DNA of 64,000 bases from Liolophura sinensis (GCF_032854445.1 NC_088305.1:16973717-17037716); one strand, 5' to 3'. Positions 24,713 to 36,806 are shown, counted from the stretch's first letter. The notes: generated by a model not told the origin, from the sequence alone. Made by a program: numbers and translations.

Positions 24713-25080
24713 TCAGGTGTATTTCAATCTTTCTCATTCTTGCCTTTTCTGTTAACGAATCGTAATGTTTGGAATAAATTCCGTTGTCATTTCCTGCACT
24801 GTAACTTGTGTAGTAGATGAATTTAGCAGTAGATTTTTCCTCAGTTTCCTGGCGATACACGTTGTGCTATAGAGTAGGTAGGTCAAATAACTTAAAAGTC
24901 TACATGGTACAATTGTAAACATTATCTGTGCCTGGAGAAGATGTAAGAGTATCTTACCGTGATGAATTGTCCGATTCCCAGGTTTGCTGTCTGAAACAGT
25001 TTGTAAGCATAAGATGCCTTCTGTGGCGCTTCCTTATCTTTGGAACCCTCTTTTTTCGTTACTAACTCGTCTGACTCCAT
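20987..25080 (-). CDS. MFSD4/NAGLT1-like major facilitator transporter A (451 aa)
   Basis: Three coding exons, 24958-25080, 22872-23157 and 20987-21933, total 1356 bp (451 codons plus stop). The introns are in phases 0 and 1 with GT-AG ends (ACG/gtaaga, GCGG/gtaagt). The protein has a hydrophilic N-terminus (MESDELVTKKEG) and about 12 membrane segments. The first loop carries the MFS-A-like motif GSVASGPLFKKF. The segment YAVGGIVGPVLAEPFL, near residues 160-175, is typical of sodium-dependent glucose transporter 1 (MFSD4B) relatives. The TM5-6 loop carries two likely N-glycosylation sites (NTS, NST), and the cytosolic TM6-7 loop is acidic. It is predicted to be a plasma-membrane solute (sugar or organic) transporter; the substrate is unproven. 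It is a paralogue of the gene at 41803-44489. The introns contain a SINE, a repeat X copy and an (AT)n tract. Confidence 0.88.
22872..23157 (-). CDS. Transporter A, coding exon 2 (286 bp)
   Basis: Starts GIAVGLGGTTYLDLL after acceptor acaaag, ends IALIEA before gtaagt. It covers TM1 (second half) to TM4. It is exactly as long as exon 2 of the paralogue at 43857-44142. Confidence 0.88.
23956..24252 (-). mobile_element. SINE-3, tRNA-derived, in transporter A intron 1
   Basis: Read on the minus strand, it starts with the tRNA-like head ccaatgggctaatggttaga, then gcatccgcctcgatg, with a B-box-like aaatcaaacccggtcc. It ends with a tail block containing gtcatatgactgaaaaatt and a (TACA)n tract. The head differs from SINE-1 and SINE-2, but the last 40 bp resemble the SINE-2 tail. 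Confidence 0.75.
24353..24480 (+). repeat. Repeat X, copy 3
   Basis: The pieces gagcagttagaataatatcc, aattgacacgaggctgtatt, tcgccggctacgtgtgacca, then tactgtcgtcactactctag form the most complete copy of the unnamed repeat. Confidence 0.75.
24644..24709. repeat. (AT)n microsatellite
   Basis: Thirty-three uninterrupted AT units within transporter A intron 1. Confidence 0.97.
24958..25080 (-). CDS. Transporter A, coding exon 1
   Basis: Forty-one codons from MESDELVTKK to LGIGQFIT. The donor is ACG/gtaagat. The exon has weak similarity in its hydrophobic end to exon 1 of paralogue B. Confidence 0.82.
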
Positions 25081-25492
25081 TTCCTTTGCATTCCGAACAA
25101 TCCTTCATTAGCAGCCCTGTGTTAAAAGAGAGAAAGATGTGAACGCTTGACTAAACAGCGAAAAACGAAAATGGCGTTTTTTGTGTTAGTAGAGTTTATT
25201 CGTACATTTATTAAAAACAAAAAAAACACGCACATCAACGAAAGCAAACACAGAGGTGAACGCGTCTTGTGTTTTCTTTCATCTCCCAGATTAACTGACT
25301 CATTCTCGCTACTGCACTGAAAAAAAAACAAATGTTAATCATTTAAACGCATCTCTGCAACAGGTAATGAAGGTGTTTAACAAATTAATGCCTTTCAGTA
25401 AATATCGGACTCGTTACTATACTATTTAGAACGTTAAAATGATTCCAAAGTTTCCCCAAAATATATAATTTGATCCCTTTTATACATTTTAA
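25081..25492. other. Upstream flank of transporter A
   Basis: About 400 bp holding the 5' UTR and probable promoter of transporter A. No TATA element can be assigned. Confidence 0.35.
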
Positions 25493-26205
25493 GAATGAAT
25501 AAATGAATGATTATGGCTTAACGCAACATGGGCAATATATCAGCCCATTTCAGCGAGAACAAGGTGAAAACACAAGGCGGCTGACGTTTTCGATATGGTT
25601 GTGAGATCATCAAATATGAAACAAAAATGTTTGGGCAGAAAAAAACAAAACATTTAAAACTCGAAAACCAGCATTTTTTAAAAATAGTATATCCAGAAAT
25701 CTGTATGTATATAGCGTTTTATCTATAACGATTTATGACAATAAAAATTTATATTTTATGATACAGACCAATGGCCCTCAAATATTTTATTCATCGATGC
25801 TGTCAAACAAATCATATACATAGTTGATAGTGTAGAGTCTTTGCCGAGCATGGGCAAAGCGTACATAATCAACCAGGATATGTTTGATGCCGTATTCAGC
25901 ACCATGTCCAACACACTCTGGGGCAGAGCCCTCATCAAGAATAAAATTGTGAGTTAGACGAGAATGCCGTGTTCGAGACCTCGATGAAATTACTTGTTCT
26001 CTACGAGACATAATTAAAAATTAAAGCAAATGACAGGGTGAACACTATGCAATTTATTATGGACCTGCAAGTCCCATTCACCCTGCCAAAGCGACGGATA
26101 TATTTAAGAATATTAGACTTCACGTCAGTATAAGGGATTTTAACTTTGGTGTGAATTTTTTCAGGGCAGCATTTGACTCCTTGTCTTCGACTGTGTTTTC
26201 ATAGA
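25493..26205 (-). mobile_element. I/Nimb-like LINE 3' fragment, minus strand
   Basis: Begins at the element 3' end with (AATG)n and the family tail ttatggcttaacgcaacatg, then tttcagcgagaacaaggtg. Further along, the minus strand encodes SRTRHSRLTHNFILDEG and the IKHILVDYV-type element C-terminus, then RNase H remnants. It stops abruptly at about 26205, where an opposite-strand copy begins. Confidence 0.8.
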
Positions 26206-26968
26206 TACCAATATGGACAGAGTTTCGGCTGCGGCTGACTTAGAACAAGGAGTCTCTTCTTTTCGTCTTCCATCCTTTGCATCAATCTCCTCGGCCGAGA
26301 TCAGATCTATACTCATGGCCTTATTATATGTTTCTCCTGGGCATGCCCGGAAGACAATGGTGTGTAGTGACTCGCTCTCCTGCCTCTTGGCAATACAGCA
26401 TAATAAAATTTTAAAAAACTGTTTATTTTAGTCTTACATAGAAAAAAATTTAAAAAAGGCAAAGATATTTTATTCTGCTGGATACCGAGTGATATTGGTA
26501 TCCATGGAAACATGGATATAGACAGGGAAGCTAAAGCTGCTCTTAATAAATCAACATCTAAAATTAAGATTCCTTATACTGATTATAGGTCTAATATTCT
26601 TATTCTAATATGTTTGTCACCTTTGGCAGGGTGAATGGAATTTACAGGTGCGCAATAAACTGCACACTATTCACCCTGTCTTTGTCTATAATTTCCATAC
26701 ACATGGTATGTCTGGCAGAGACGAAATAGTTTATTTACTTATTTATTTGATTGGTGTTTACGTCGTACTAGTTTTGACGAGGTGTCGTGGTTTGTCGTTT
26801 GACATACAATTTTATTCTTGAATTGGATGTGATGTTGAATACGACATCACACATCATTGTTGACTGTAGACTTTGGCCATGTTCGAGAAAAGTTCTACAC
26901 ATTCAACACTATATTCGATATATTCGACACCATTGCTGGCGATGCTGTCATAAATTATTTAAAAGCCT
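26206..26968 (+). mobile_element. I/Nimb-like LINE 3' fragment, plus strand
   Basis: RNase H pieces are readable: FRLPSFASISSAEIRSILMA, MVCSDSLSCLLAIQHNKIL and DREAKAALNKSTSK. A 45-bp SINE-1 tail fragment lies at 26725-26771. The element C-terminal region follows to 26968, directly before the 38-bp tandem array. Confidence 0.8.
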
Positions 26969-28100
26969 TCCAGAGTTACTTTAAAGTAATATTTTCCTCT
27001 GCACCTCCCAGAGTTACTTTAAAGTAATGTTTTCCTCTGCACCTCCCAGAGTTACTTTAAAGTAATGTTTTCCTCTGCACCTCCCAGAGTTACTTTAAAG
27101 TGATGTTTTCCTGTGCACCTTCCAGAGTTCCTTTAAAGTAATGTTTTTCTCCGCACCTTCCAGAGTTCCTTTAAAGTGATGTTTTCCTCTGCACCTCCCA
27201 GAGTTCCTTTAAAGTAATGTTTTCCTCTGCACCTTCCAGAGTTACTTTAAGGTAATGTTTTCCTCTGCACCTCCCAGAGTTCCTTTACAGTAATGTTTTC
27301 CTCTGCACCTTCCAGAGTTACTTTCAAGTAATGTTTTTCTCTGCATCGTCCAGAGCTCCTTTAAAGTAATGTTTGCCTCTGCACCTCCCAAAGTTTCTGT
27401 CTAAAGTTATGTGCTCTCTGCTTCTCCCAGAATTTTCTTTAATGTAATGTTTTCCTCTGCACCTTCCAGAGTTACTTTAAAGTAATGTTTGCCTCTGCAC
27501 CTTCCAGAGTTACTTTAAAGTAATGTTTTTCTCCGCACCTTCCAGAGTTACTTTAAAGTAATGTTTTCCTCTGCACCGTCCAGAGCTCCTTTAAAGTAAT
27601 GTTTGCCTCTGCACCTCCCAAAGTTTCTGTCTAAAGTTATGTGCTCTCTGCTTCTCCCAGAATTTTCTTTAATGTAATGTTTTCCTCTGCACCTTCCAGA
27701 GTTACTTTAAAGTAATGTTTGCCTCTGCACCTTCCAGAGTTACTTTAAAGTAATGTTTTTCTCCGCACCTTCCAGAGTTACTTTAAAGTAATGTTTTCCT
27801 CTGCACCGTCCAGAGCTCCTTTAAAGTAATGTTTGCCTCTGCACCTCCCAGAGTTACTTTAAAGTAATGTTTTCCTCTGCACCTTCCAGAGTTCCTTTAA
27901 AGTAATGCTTGCCTCTGCACCTCCCAAAGTTTCTGTCTAAAGTCATGTGCTCTCTGCTTCTCCCAGAATATTCTTTAAAGTAATGTTTGTTCACGCACAT
28001 CCTAGAGTTCCTGTCTTTAAAGCAATGGTCTCTTGCTTCTCCCAGAATCTTTAAAGTAATGTTTACCTATGCTACTCCCAGAGTTTATATTTTCATTGTC
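26966..28100 (+). repeat. 38-bp tandem array with 230-bp higher-order repeat
   Basis: About 29 copies of a 38-bp unit (cagagttactttaaagtaat, gttttcctctgcacctcc). The part TTACTTTAAAGTAA in each good copy is a perfect 14-bp palindrome. Variant units (cagagctcc, and cccaaagtttctgtctaaag) recur at 27351, 27581 and 27811, a spacing of 230 bp. The array therefore has a higher-order structure of six units. The edges at 27900-28100 are degenerate. Confidence 0.93.
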
Positions 28101-29747
28101 TTTCTCCGGAGTTAAATTTTAAGTTAAATTGGATGTATGATTTTTAATAAAATCATATTTCACAACCGCCGTGAGTATTATTTGCAACTATAGTAATACA
28201 TAATAAATAATTCGATACATTATCGGTTTTCATTTAGATTCTCTGATATAACCTGGAGTATGGCGTAAAACACAATACAATCAATAAAAATAGATAAATA
28301 TCATTATTATTCTCACCAAAATGGTGAAACATTAGTTGAGGAAACTGCTAATGAGACGTTTATGAGACTTCAATACGTTTTAGGTAAGGAACTGAAACTG
28401 TTCACAGTTGAAAGCTTTTGATCGCGTTACTAGGCGACCGTGCTGGAATTTATGCAAAATGAAAAAACAATTCTTCTCCAGAACGGTTGATGTGATTGAG
28501 CTGGAATTGAAACTGCAGTTGCACAAAGCCTAGTCATGTTTAGTTTGTTCAGGAGGACATAAACCATAACGCACGTTTCAGGGGCATCAACGTATATTTA
28601 TCGTAACTACCCCGGCAACATACGTTTTTAACATATGTCGTCATAGTAGTTACAATCAACATTGATTGAGCATGATTAATACTGACCTGGTCATTAGCAG
28701 CAGATGGTCGGCATGTAACCAATAACCTGGAGGAACAGTACACGTGTGCTGTCGTTCATTTTACTCTCCTACATCAGTACCTACGACCCATTGTTTACAT
28801 GTATAAGAACCCAGTTCCCATGACGTAGATAGTTACACGCTCCCATGCGTTAAAAACTGAAAGATCACAAAGTGAATTGAAATTTTAAGAGTACAATGTT
28901 TAAACGCTTGAGATAACACCAGGTGGACTTTTACCTATGAATGCAAATTAACTCGAGGAGCCTCGGTCTCGAATCTTCTGCTTAATTAAACTGCTGTCTG
29001 ATTCATAAGTGTGTATTTTTTCTCTTAATTATACCAGCCTTCATATTTCATGGAGGGGCGAAGGGGTTACAGAAGTAGTACATTAAATATTAAATTTGGA
29101 GTCTGAATAATTTATTTGGCCACGTCATTTCTGGTAGAAAAGCTTCTGGCTTATGAATAATCTTTGTTTTGATAGTAAGCCTGGTCCACCTTAATGATCA
29201 GATGCTGGTCACAATCACACATTCCAATGGATACCATGCCCGACTGGGACGCAAGGCAACGGAGCAATCAGATTTCGTTGGAAAGAAACCTGGAAATATT
29301 ACGTATCGATATTAATAAATAACTGGCTAAAACCTTTATAATCAGCACAGACAATGTACGAGTTCATCTCAAGTTTTTGACACCAACTTGATGCCGCCTT
29401 TTCAATGTGTATGGGATCTTTGTTACTACAAGAGGTCTGCGACACTCCTTTGATCGTTTCCTTGAAGCCAATTCTTCCAAACATATTACCTGCACGTTAC
29501 ACACGGTAATGGTGGTTATCCCAGACTAAGGTTTTCCCCTCCCATCAAAGTCCACCGTCCCAGGAAAGTCCGCAGTCTCACCATAGTCCACCGTCCCATT
29601 CAAGTCCACCGTCCCATCAAAGCCCACCGTACCAAATGAAATATTATTTTATAACCTAGAACGTCCCCACTAGTTGACCGCTGGTATACGAATGTCAATT
29701 TTGACGCATAAATTTATGATGTTGTCGCCTTAGAAAGGATGAAAATA
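28101..29747. other. No gene recognised; short repeats
   Basis: Contains a 45-bp SINE-1 tail fragment near 28253-28297. A short imperfect tandem repeat lies at 29546-29632, with unit aagtccaccgtcccat. A 61-codon minus-strand frame at 29299-29484 looks mildly protein-like (SSWCQKLEMNSYIVCADYKG), but I do not recognise it and it has no splice or homology support. Confidence 0.45.
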
Positions 29748-29990
29748 TTTATTTATTTGATTTAGTTGTTTAATACCGTACTCAAGAATATTTCACTTAC
29801 ACGACGGCGGTCAACATTATGGTGGACGGAAACCGGGCAGAACCCGGAGGAACGCACGACGATCCGCAGGTTACTGACAGAAATTCCTGCGTACGGCCGG
29901 AAAAGAAACCAGCATGAGCTTCCAGCGACCACATTGTTTAAGAGGCTCCTGGGTCATTATGCTACGCTAGCACGCTAACCAACTGTGCAT
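29748..29990 (-). mobile_element. SINE-1 copy
   Basis: The (TTTA)n tail lies at the left. The element-strand landmarks ttgagtacggtattaaacaa, gccgtcgtgtaagtgaaat and the degenerate tRNA head ttggttagcgtgct lie to the right. Nearly full length. Confidence 0.82.
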
Positions 29991-30583
29991 AAATCTTTAC
30001 AGATAAAAAGTTATACACATACATATGGTTTATTGCGACGCTGGCGATCTAACGCACTGGGGTGAAAAGATATCATCCAATGTAAGTATATGGATAGGAG
30101 TATTCTCCCCTATTCCACCGTAGCCCTGGGAGCAGTGTGTAACAAATGAGGCATCAAACACTGTAAAGCATACCCCGCCCTGCCCACAGTGCAATCATGA
30201 CCAGTTTATTCAGTTTATTCGGCACTTTCTCGCTGATTATAGTCGTGAAAATCAGTTTTATACAGCCTAAAACGTCACTACCTCCTTAAAACCTGCTCTA
30301 TAATCAACTTTAACATCTTACCTCTGCATAGACGTCAGTGTCTATGCACAACCCGCCGTCTTATTCTCCGTGTATAGCAACCATCCCGAGGTTGGGTCAA
30401 ATCCGTCGCGTTTCCTGTAAATAATGTAAAATATATGGGAAGTTAGACGTTGCTTCACCTGTGCAATGTTGTGGACTGGTCCAACAGGAAAAGCGCATGT
30501 GTCACCTGTGAAACTGATCTTATTTTATTTTTTGTATCTACTGTATTCCCTGACGATGATTGCTATCAACTGTCAAAGTCCAA

Positions 30584-30639
<56 letters not shown>

Positions 30640-31609
30640 GCTCCATTTTCATAATAGAAATATATTTCATATGTTAATATTGAAAAATATGCAATGTCAA
30701 AAGTGTACAATGCCATAAGTACTAACAAAATATTTAATAACAAATGATGTCACTATAATAACAGAAACATTGACCACCTGGAGAGATCACTTATCAGAAC
30801 TGAATAAACACAGAAGTCAAACTGAAGAAAATCCTCTCTACTGATATAAAGACCGTTTCGTCAATAATTGATACAAAATTGCCAAATATCATCTCTTAGA
30901 AAGAATTCATAGAAAAGAATGGAAACGCCAAGAGTCAAAGGATTTCTGATATATATTTCCGTCAATATATATTCGAAATGTACATCATATTTAAGAACAT
31001 GTGAAAAAGTCAGAATTATTAAAGTATGTATTTCTTGTGGGAAAATGTGGTACAAGTTGAAATCTATAAATTATTTATGCCTTAGTCGAATTTTGACGTA
31101 GTCCTACACGCGTACGCAAGTCCGCAAACGTCAATAGCGTGAAGGCATTATCAGCTATTAGCTCAGTTATACATACCATATTGCCCACTATCGCATTACT
31201 TCGATAAGTTAATACCTCATTACTTCTTTGTTAACCGTCTAATCAAGTACATAACTGAGTACTTTCTACAAAGTACCCATTAATTTAATAAAAATCAGTT
31301 AAGGGTAGAACTAGAAAATGCTATGATTTGACAGTTATACCATTAAAATGAAAGAAATTGACGTCAATTTTATAACTTCGTGGCCATTAAATGACAATAA
31401 ATTTAAAGATATGGTTAAAACGTTCAAACTCCCTTAAACTGCACCATTTTGACGGAGATTTTTGTTTTTTTTCATTAAAAGTTTGTCCATAAATAACGGT
31501 AGTTAATTAATAACAATGAACTGGAGTACAAGGCATGAGACCAGGAATCCATCGATTCTAAATTAAAAGGTTACCCATGGTCATTCAAAAACACCAAACG
31601 GGAGTAAAT
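29991..31609. other. No gene recognised
   Basis: AT-rich DNA with a (TA)n microsatellite at 30586-30637. Frames crossing the microsatellite give Ile-Tyr repeats and are not genes. Confidence 0.5.
30586..30637. repeat. (TA)n microsatellite
   Basis: About 25 uninterrupted units. Confidence 0.97.
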
Positions 31610-31705
31610 TGACACACACTGAGTTTTAACGGTAACATATGTAACCATTTGCCAACTATCACACTGTCGTTACTACCCTTGAGTTTCTTCTCTTTATTGT
31701 AGACT
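31610..31705 (+). repeat. Repeat X, copy 4
   Basis: The pieces aattgacacacactgagtt, gtaaccatttgccaactat and cacactgtcgttactaccct match the core of the family. Confidence 0.72.
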
Positions 31706-32891
31706 TTTCGCATCATATGGACAGGCGGAAACTATGCATAAAATGCTTTTTTTATAATCTATGCTAGTGTTTTTAAATCATATAACTGGCGTTTAGGTAT
31801 CCTGACTTCACAATAAGCTTTTTCCTTCCTGCCTGAACAGGGCTTTTGCTTAAAGGATACATGAATGACTTGGTTTTTACTTCTTAGTACGGAGTTTATG
31901 ATATGACCTAAGATATAAAATCACAAAACCAAACTATATTGTTGCGGCATACAATGCCTATGAACAACACTGTTTCCATATTACCCCACCGGTCAGCTCA
32001 GAAATTAAATAGTCTGCTGTGGTGACGGTAACGATGATAGCTGTCAAAACAAAGGGAAAGCCCGAATTAGGGGCGCTATTAGCTGGCCCCAGTATGTTTA
32101 TCGATGGCGTCATTTTCGACGATTCACGGAATTATGTATACTCTTTGCTTTACACCACCTTTAATGTAATAAAACTAGCTAGGCTCAGAGTAGCTTTCTA
32201 CTGGCTATGGGCCATGAAGCCCACACTTCCATTCGAATATTTGACTGATTTCAGTGAAGTAAAAAAGACCTGTAAATACAAATTTAGAGACAGCTATGTT
32301 CCAGATGCACATTTCACTTATATCTTATCTTATGATTTAATTAATACATTCAAAATATAATCAACTTGGAGATCTTCAGAACTTCAGAAAGTACTCCATG
32401 TACATGTAGGTCAGCGTACAGGTCAATGATATACAAAGAATACATGCATACTGCATACATCTTCTTTTACTAGTATTTTATAATAAGAAATACATTATTA
32501 TTTTTAGACATATATATTAGTATTTGCCTAGATTTAACGTGTTTTCCAGACCAGACTGAATGAGGGAAAAGCGACATATAAAAGGACTTTTGATGATAGA
32601 CAGTAGAGGAATAAACAAAAAAGACTGCAATGGGTATTTGGTGATAGCCAGACAATGTAGAATATCTCGTGACAGGACGTGAACACACCAAACGATTCGG
32701 AAAATTAGAATAAATAAGAATGCATTGGACATGGGATTATAGAAAAAGATAAAAAAAAAACAACAAGCAACGCAAGGACATGGGATAATAGAATATACTA
32801 TAAAAATGGAATTAACATGGGTGGGTATACAATTGAGACGGAACAATAAAATGTGAATCTAACACTGAGTGTGCAGCATAAGTAGATCGCT
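31706..32891. other. No gene supported
   Basis: A 113-codon plus-strand frame at 32019-32360 is the longest here. It has no recognisable domain, signal peptide or splice context, and I treat it as chance. Confidence 0.4.
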
Positions 32892-33284
32892 CGAATGAAT
32901 GAATGAATGAATGGTTATGGCTTTCCGATATCGTGGCGAGAACAGGTTTAAAACTGGAGCCAAACAAATGGTTTTCGATACAATGGAGAACACTCAACAT
33001 AAAACCCAAATAGACAAACATATTTAAAACCACTTTATAAAAGAACCAAACCTTAGTTAAAATTCCAAAACAACAATATACTTATAATAATTTAGAAAAA
33101 CGTATGTATATATAATTTATTTGTATATATTTATTAAGAATTATATTTTATGATATAGGCCAATGTCCTTTAAATAATTAATGACAGCATCGCCAGTAAT
33201 GGTGTCGAATATAGCGAATATAGTGTTGACTGTGTAGAACTTTTCCCGAACATGATCAAAGTCTACAAGTCAACAAGGACATGC
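32892..33284 (-). mobile_element. I/Nimb-like LINE 3' end fragment
   Basis: Starts with (AATG)n and ggttatggctttccgatatc, gtggcgagaacagg, and extends into the C-terminal region (tgtcgaatatagcgaatata). Confidence 0.72.
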
Positions 33285-33293
33285 CATGTGTAT

Positions 33294-33425
33294 ATGAATG
33301 AATGAATGTCTGATTATAGCTTAACGCCACATGGTCAATATCTCAGTCATATCGTGGCGAGAACAAGGTGGAAAAACGAGGCGGTTGGGGTTTTCGATAT
33401 CGTAGTGAGAACATCAAAAACAGCA
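33294..33425 (-). mobile_element. I/Nimb-like LINE 3' tail fragment
   Basis: The pieces atgaatgaatgaatgtctga, ttatagcttaacgccacatg and atatcgtggcgagaacaagg form the standard 3' tail of this family. Confidence 0.75.
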
Positions 33426-33429
33426 AGAC

Positions 33430-33778
33430 GAAAACGTAGTATTGCTTACTGTGACGTGTTTCTAGATAGGTAATATTATTTTGCACTTTTAATGGAGGAG
33501 GCCATATGGGCTTGGCCACAATTTAAACACTTTACTGTCTTAGTACAGTTGAAACTTTCATTGCCCTCTTCTGCACATCGAAAGCAAACCAACCTATTTC
33601 TACAATGGCCCTTGTCATGCCCAAACTTTTGACATTTAAAGCACCAAATTGGGTGTGGTATGTAATATTGTAACCTTTTTTGTTGTAAATCGCTTGACAT
33701 TACCAACCCCTTGAGATTTTAATTCGGAACATATCTGTTCCTCAGTGAAGTCGGCGAGGTCCTGAGCTCATCGGCTAC
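33430..33778 (-). pseudogene. I/Nimb-like LINE gag (ORF1) fragment with CCHC knuckles
   Basis: The minus strand encodes DLADFTEEQICSELKSQGV, then the zinc knuckles WCFKCQKFGHDKGHC, VCFRCAEEG and KCLNCGQAHMAS. This is the nucleic-acid-binding part of a LINE ORF1. It is a separate copy from the one at 36806-38032, which has the same domain but a different sequence. Confidence 0.8.
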
Positions 33779-34273
33779 ATCGGCGATATTTCAGCCGTAT
33801 CGTGGCGAGAAAAAAGTGAAAACGCAAGTGGGTAGAGGTTTTCGATATGGTAATAACATCAAAAACGGAACAAAAATGCACGGGCATGTTTAAATCAGAT
33901 AAAAACAAAACCAAACAGGTAAAACTCGAAAACCATTACATTTTTAAAAATAGTTTATCTAGAAAAACTGTATATGTATCTTAATAATTATTACAATTTA
34001 TATCTTACAATAAAGGCCAATGGCCCTCAAATATTTAATGACAACATCGCAAGCGATGCTGTCAAACAAATCATATATAGAGTTGACTGTGTAGAATCCT
34101 TGCCGAGCATGGGCGAATTCCACTCAGTCAACCAGGATATGTTTGATGCCGTATTGAGCATCACATCCAACATACTCATGAGCACTGCTCCCATCTCGGA
34201 TAAAATTATGTGTTAAACGAGAATGTCTACTGCGGCACCTTGTTAAAACTATTTGGTCTCTTCGAGACATTCC

Positions 34274-34947
34274 TCAAGTATAAAAATTATAACCAATGAC
34301 AGGATGAATAACATACAGTTTATTGTGGACCTGCAAGTCCCATTCACTCTGCCAAAGGCGGCGAATATATTTAAGAATGTTCGATTTAAAATCAGTATAG
34401 GTGATATTAACTTTTGATATAGATTTATTTAGGGCAGCCTTTGCCTCCCTGTCCACGACTGTGTTTCCATAGATACCATTATGACTCGGTATCCAACAGA
34501 ATATAATGTATTTACCTCTTTAATTAGTTTTCCATGTAAGGCTAATATTTCAAGTATCAGTGGATTGTTAAATTATGCTGTATTTCCAAATGGCAGGAGA
34601 GCGAGCCAGTGCATATCATTGTCCAGAAGAAACATATGATAGGGCCAGGAGTATAGCTCTGGCCTCGGCCGAGAAGATTGAAGAAGAGCGTGGAAGACGA
34701 AAAGAGGAGACTCGCTGCTCTATGACAGCCGCAGCCGCAACCCTGTCCCATCCTTTGACCTGTCAGTGTATATAAATTCATCATCCATATAATTAGCCTT
34801 AATTTCAGCAAAACCCTGCTGAATTATAAGAGGAGTTGTATTTGATTTATTATATATACGTAGATCGAATATCAATTTAGGTTGTGGAAGAAGCCAGCAA
34901 TGTTCGCGATAATATACTGCCCTGAGAAACACCCATTTCCTGCTCAT
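34274..34947 (-). pseudogene. LINE RNase H domain remnant
   Basis: FIYTDRSKDGTGLRLRLS keeps the first catalytic Asp of RNase H (usual pattern Y-T-D-G-S, here R for G). The end, DREAKAALNKSISKVNITYT, then RRLWQSEWDLQV, is the C-terminal part. The middle lies in other frames (a plus-strand shadow covers 34575-34775). Confidence 0.75.
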
Positions 34948-35425
34948 GAGAGTCGGAAAGAGTGGTCACCACCAGTACCTTGAACTGACGATCAGATACA
35001 AATTTTGATATGAATATTGGTAATCGGCCTTTAAGGCCCTTTTCAGCGAGGTCTTTTAAAATACCATCTTTCCATGTGGTGTCGTAGACCTTTTCATGTT
35101 CGAAAAATATCGACACCACATGTTCATTATTGATAAAAACATCCAATACAAAGGTTTCAAATCGGACAAAGTGATCCAAAGTAGATCTATCCTGCCGAAA
35201 ACCACACTGTATGTTAGAAAGGGACTTGTTGGTTTCAAGAAACCAAACAAGTCTATCATTAATCATCCGTTCCATAGTCTTACAGACACAGCTGGTAAGA
35301 GCTATGGGACGGTAATTTGAGGGATCAGTATGATCCTTACCCGGTTTTGGAACTGGGATAATACACGCCTCCCTCCATGAGGGTGGAAAATTACGAGTTA
35401 TCCAAATATCATTAAGCAAGTCCAA
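34877..35425 (-). pseudogene. LINE reverse transcriptase, catalytic block missing
   Basis: Contains SWREACIIPVPKPGKDHTDP, NYRPIALTSCVCKTMERMI, QCGFRQDRSTLDHFVR, then VYDTTWKDGILKDL and GVSQGSIL. These are RT motifs 1 to 5 in order. After GSIL the frame ends, and the sequence jumps to the start of RNase H (KLIFDLRIYNKS). The F/Y-x-D-D motif and thumb are therefore absent. Confidence 0.83.
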
Positions 35426-35946
35426 GAGAGTCTCAAGGGGCTTAGGCGGTAAATGGTTCAGAAGCTTATAATATACGTTATCAATACCACATGCAGTATC
35501 GTGGTCCTTTTTGAATGCAATTTAAAGTTCGTGGGTATTAAAAGGACGATTATAATCTTTTAAAATTTTAGAAGAAAAAAAGGAGCTTAATTTTCCCCTT
35601 CTGGTTTTACTATGTTGGAATTCAGGAGTATAATTCTCAGAAGAAGATTTCTTGGAAATTGTTTCACCTAGTTTATTTGCTGTATCAGATGTAGAAGTTA
35701 ATATATTACCGCCATCTTTGGAATGCTGGACTTTTGCTAGATTATTTTTGCCCTTAAATTTCTGAACCATGTTCCAGACCTTACGCATGGGTGTTTCTGA
35801 CGTAATGCCCGAAACAAAGTTCCGTCAACAAGATCGTCTATTGGACTTGAGTAATCGACGAACCTTGGCTCTAAAACTACCAACCTGGTTTAAGTTATCA
35901 TCAGTGGGGCAATGATTAAAAACGCGTTCAGCCTTTTTATGGTCCT

Positions 35947-36806
35947 TTACGACCGTAATGGCTTTACGACAGTCATGGTCGTAGCAGGTTTACTTTTGGA
36001 TTTGGGATTCGTCGAGGTCTTAGGTATCGGATCATCTGTTGCATTGAGACTCTCTGGAGTGATATCAGCGTCACAGAACATCTCAAATGCGATCCAGTCT
36101 GCTTTATCGAATTTCCACCAAGGTACACGTTCCAAACAATTAGAAGTAATATGCTCTAGGATTATAGGAAAATGGTCATTACCACAAAGATCGCCATGCA
36201 CCTTCCAAGAAAAATCTGGAAGAAGTGATGGATCTGTGATAGTGAGATCGATAGCAGAATTAGTGCCATTACCTGGATGTAAACATGTATTAGAACCATC
36301 ATTGAAATAACACAGTTTCTCCTTAGATAAGAACTCTTCCACTATCTTGCCCTTATTTTTATGTTTTACTGTCCCACAGGGGGTTATGGAAATTAAAATC
36401 TCAAATTATGAAAAAAGTTTTTGGCAACTGTTCTTTTAAATTATGTAACTGTAAAGCTGACAAAGAAATGTTTGGAGGAATATATACTGAACATAATGTG
36501 ATAGTTTCAGACAATGAAACACGACGGCACAGCCTGAAGCTCTGTATGCAGAGCAACAGGGCTGTGAATAATATTGTTATTGACGAAGATAGAAGAGCCG
36601 CCTGCAGCTCGCTCTTCTTCATTTGAATAAGTACTATATAATGAATAATTTTTAAGAGTTGTTTTATCTTTGTCTGATATCTTCAGGTGGGTTTCATAAA
36701 GACAAAAGCCAATAAGATTTACTGATTGAACAAGCTGTGTTATTTCAATAAAATTTACTTTAAGGCTTCGACAATTCCACTGTATAATTTTGTCACATAT
36801 AGCCAT
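35947..36806 (-). pseudogene. LINE AP endonuclease remnant
   Basis: The first piece has IIQWNCRSLKVNF and IGFCLYETHL (catalytic E). The second has SAIDLTITDPSLLPDFSW, then GDLCGNDHFPIILE (the catalytic D-H pair). Together they define an exonuclease/endonuclease/phosphatase fold, split by frameshifts around 36350-36500. Confidence 0.8.

Noticed and set aside
26966-28100. CRISPR-like regular repeats
   Set aside because: The units are contiguous tandem repeats without unique spacers, in a eukaryotic context.
29299-29484. A 61-codon minus-strand ORF with protein-like appearance
   Set aside because: Not recognised, and no acceptor/donor pair or neighbouring exon could be placed. It is kept only as a remark in the gap entry.
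32019-32360. A 113-codon ORF
   Set aside because: No domain, composition bias or splice context supports it; likely chance.
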